Positions 61,821 to 64,000 of a stretch of DNA of 64,000 nt are shown here, one piece after another. Origin of the DNA: Doryteuthis pealeii (lineage: Eukaryota; Mollusca; Cephalopoda; Myopsida; Loliginidae); contig CM042145.1 of the NCBI GenBank assembly GCA_023376005.1, positions 14,706,727 through 14,770,726 on the forward strand, given 5' to 3'. The position numbers and the translations under genes are program-made. Position 1 is the stretch's first letter. Each line of letters begins with the position of its first letter. The notes beneath the pieces were generated by a model. That model saw only the letters and a program-made list of their open reading frames with translations, was not told the origin of the DNA and did not search any database.

Positions 61821-62760
61821 ATATATATTAATCATTTGTATTCCTTTATAAATATGCAAATCATGTTCCTCTTTGCTTAGCTGACGGAATTTATCTAAAT
61901 ATTGAAATCTTTCAAAATTAATCGAGAAAACCTCTTCGGCATACATAACACAAAACAAGGGATGAACAAGCCGTAAAAATCTAAACCAACCAAAAACCAA
62001 CCAACAACATCCGTTTGAGAGAGAACTGAAATTACTGTTAAATGTGAAGAAAATTAAACTGAACTTTAAAGAAAACATTGTTTTGAACTTCAGATACAGT
62101 CATTATAAAATTGATTCCGACGCTGATTGATTTAATTCGATGATCACTATTTTGAAATGGAAAAGGAAATCATTAATTACTGCTAAAAAATGAATTTGGA
62201 CACCCAACATATCGCTACTTATTTTCGTTTAATGTTTTATTCATATTTTCATAAGTGACACAAATTTTCAAAAGTGATTTATAGATCATTGAGTGTCAAT
62301 GAATAACTAATTAATTAAGATTATGTTTTGTCACTTATTAATTACTTTGGAAAAGATTTTTCGAATTGAATTTACAGGGAATTTATTCACATGATTAATT
62401 AGAATTATGAAGGTATAAGTCCTAACTTATGTCAAACTGTGATAACATACGTGTTTTTGGAGCCAAATAAATTAATGGACGTCAATGCTTGACATACAGT
62501 TAAAACAAGTATTCTCACAGGCAGTTTCTTAAGTAAAGCCATTTCTATCGTTAATGATTATTACTAACATATTAAGAAATATCTACAATAGGTATTAGTG
62601 CCATAGTCTATGTGTATCAAACAGGAATTTAAATGAAATCGAGCCAATTTCTAAAAGAATCTGGTTACGTTTCCACTCACACCCTTTACCGCCAGAAAAA
62701 GCATAAATCTAACTTCTACCTCAGCCATGATAAAATGCAAGAGATTGCTGAGCTTTCTAG
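60186..62760. other. Downstream noncoding DNA, no gene
   Basis: AT-rich with (TA)n at 60935-61010, 61436-61487 and 61790-61828. No conserved coding sequence. Confidence 0.5.
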
Positions 62761-62860
62761 NNNNNNNNNNNNNNNNNNNNNNNNNNNNNNNNNNNNNNNN
62801 NNNNNNNNNNNNNNNNNNNNNNNNNNNNNNNNNNNNNNNNNNNNNNNNNNNNNNNNNNNN
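62761..62860. other. Assembly gap (100 N)
   Basis: Exactly 100 Ns, the usual size for a gap of unknown length. Open frames across it are meaningless. Confidence 0.98.
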
Positions 62861-63109
62861 TTTAAGCCAATTTGAAGTTTCATTAGAATGTGTGACAATG
62901 TTTTTTTTTGTTGTTTGTTGTCCAACATTGTATATAAAGAAATCTGATTATAAAAAAATACTGAAACAATTTTTAAAGGTTTTCTTTTATTTTATGTTCA
63001 AAGATGCACCAATAAAAATCACATTTTTTGTCTAAAATCTTATGTTTAAATAAGCACAGAGTCATGTAACCAAAATTTCTTTTTTTCTTTTTGTTTTGGC
63101 ACTTTGTTG

Positions 63110-63240
63110 AGTCTTTTTGTAAGCCATTGTGTTAGTCAGTCATTTTGTCAGCCATTTTTGTCAGCCATTTTTGTCAGTCATTCTCTTGTCAGCCATTTTT
63201 GTATGCAAATAAGCATTCATATAAATGATGCAGCCATTTT
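63110..63240. repeat. Short tandem repeat, GTCAGCCATTTTT units
   Basis: Five or six irregular copies of TTTTTGTCAGCCAT. Confidence 0.75.
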
Positions 63241-63499
63241 ACTCTTGCCATAAATAAAAATGCTGGTCAAAAAGCAAAATAAGAAGACAACAAACAACTT
63301 TTAATGCTTTGACCATTAACATTTTAAAACACATTTTTTTTGAAAAATTGTAATCTCAGAAAATTTAAACTTTTAGAGAATAATAACATTTGGATTTTCT
63401 ATAGTATTTTGAAAACAAATTCACTTGAATATTGAATATTATGAATTAAACCTAATTCATAAATGATGTAATCTTGCAAGAATACTGCTAATGATAAAC

Positions 63500-63624
63500 G
63501 AAACACATATAGCTTAAGAAGCATTATTCTACTTACATAATGGTACATTTTATAGAGCTTAATATACTTCTGTAAACATCAACAGGTGTTCTCCAAAGGG
63601 AGTAACCTCAATTACTTATTACAA
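63500..63624 (-). mobile_element. Partial copy of the 163-bp LTR family
   Basis: GCATTATTCTACTTACATAA, TTCTCCAAAGGGAGTAACCT and CAATTACTTATTACA match the complement of 19036-19180. Confidence 0.6.
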
Positions 63625-63649
63625 ATAATAACTATTATCACCAAAAAAA

Positions 63650-63650
63650 G

Positions 63651-63682
<32 letters not shown>
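63650..63682. repeat. (AAT)n microsatellite
   Basis: Perfect AAT repeat of about eleven units. Confidence 0.9.
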
Positions 63683-63684
<2 letters not shown>

Positions 63685-63869
63685 TTCACAAAAACAATAA
63701 CACCAAACAGAATCTTAGATGAATAAAACATAAAGATCTCTGTATCTTTTAAGATTCTGATCAGATCATCATATAAAGAAATCAAGATCCCAGCTATTTG
63801 TCTAACAAAAAAAAATTTCAGTTGATTAATACTTAGCCAGCAGATCCCAAAATAAAAGGTTAAAGGATA

Positions 63870-64000
63870 AACCTGGAAAAAAATTTAGACAAAATTAAAT
63901 AGTTATGGAAATTGTGGAACATGAAAGGACAGTCACCTCAATCATGTTGGAAGCACTTGGAATTAGTCTCAAAAGAGCCTGGCAAAAGGTTGGAGGAACG
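63870..64000 (+). pseudogene. LINE reverse-transcriptase tail, cut by the window end
   Basis: LWNMKGQSPQSCWKHLELVS followed by KEPGKRLEE parallels the KLWNMKVKVIP...KGLEKGLE tail at 25860-25990 (with frame changes). Confidence 0.45.

Noticed and set aside
62633..63035. Open frames crossing the N block
   Set aside because: They exist only because N codons are counted as open.

Overview
The window is animal nuclear DNA: AT-rich, with long introns and dense with repeats. It is most likely from a mollusc, and a coleoid cephalopod is plausible given the long (TA)n tracts, tRNA-derived SINEs, Penelope-like elements and LINE tails. The clade is my inference; nothing in the sequence names a species.

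One host gene fills most of the window. It lies on the + strand as 19 coding exons (7601-58653) and encodes a lysosomal alpha-glucosidase-like glycoside hydrolase of family GH31. The predicted protein is about 909 residues: signal peptide, P-type trefoil domain, N-terminal beta domain, (beta/alpha)8 catalytic barrel and C-terminal beta domains. I set the exon borders by hand from splice signals, phase agreement and family conservation. All junction phases agree if two one-base deletions are allowed, one in exon 1 (about 7843) and one in exon 5 (about 16400). Intron 6 uses a GC donor. The likely role is hydrolysis of alpha-1,4 (and alpha-1,6) glucosidic bonds of glycogen in the lysosome.

Layout: 1-7560 is upstream DNA with repeats (foldback MITE, tandem array, short LTR, Helitron-like element, Penelope-like GIY-YIG remnant, a SINE-like dimer, a TATA-containing segment of unclear nature). 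7561-58653 is the gene. Its introns hold three solo LTRs with target duplications, a hAT element with an 8-bp target duplication, a broken Penelope-like reverse transcriptase plus GIY-YIG gene, several LINE 3' ends, many SINEs, a large AT-rich satellite in intron 17 and a series of long palindromes beside (TA)n tracts. 58654-64000 is repeat-rich downstream DNA with a 100-N assembly gap at 62761-62860. I found no second host gene, no CRISPR array, no rRNA and no convincing functional tRNA.

The points most worth checking are the two frameshifts, the tandem array that has copied the exon 1 donor site, the GC-AG intron, the altered residues next to the catalytic acids, the palindromes near exons, and two unrelated foldback families that both carry a telomere-like core.
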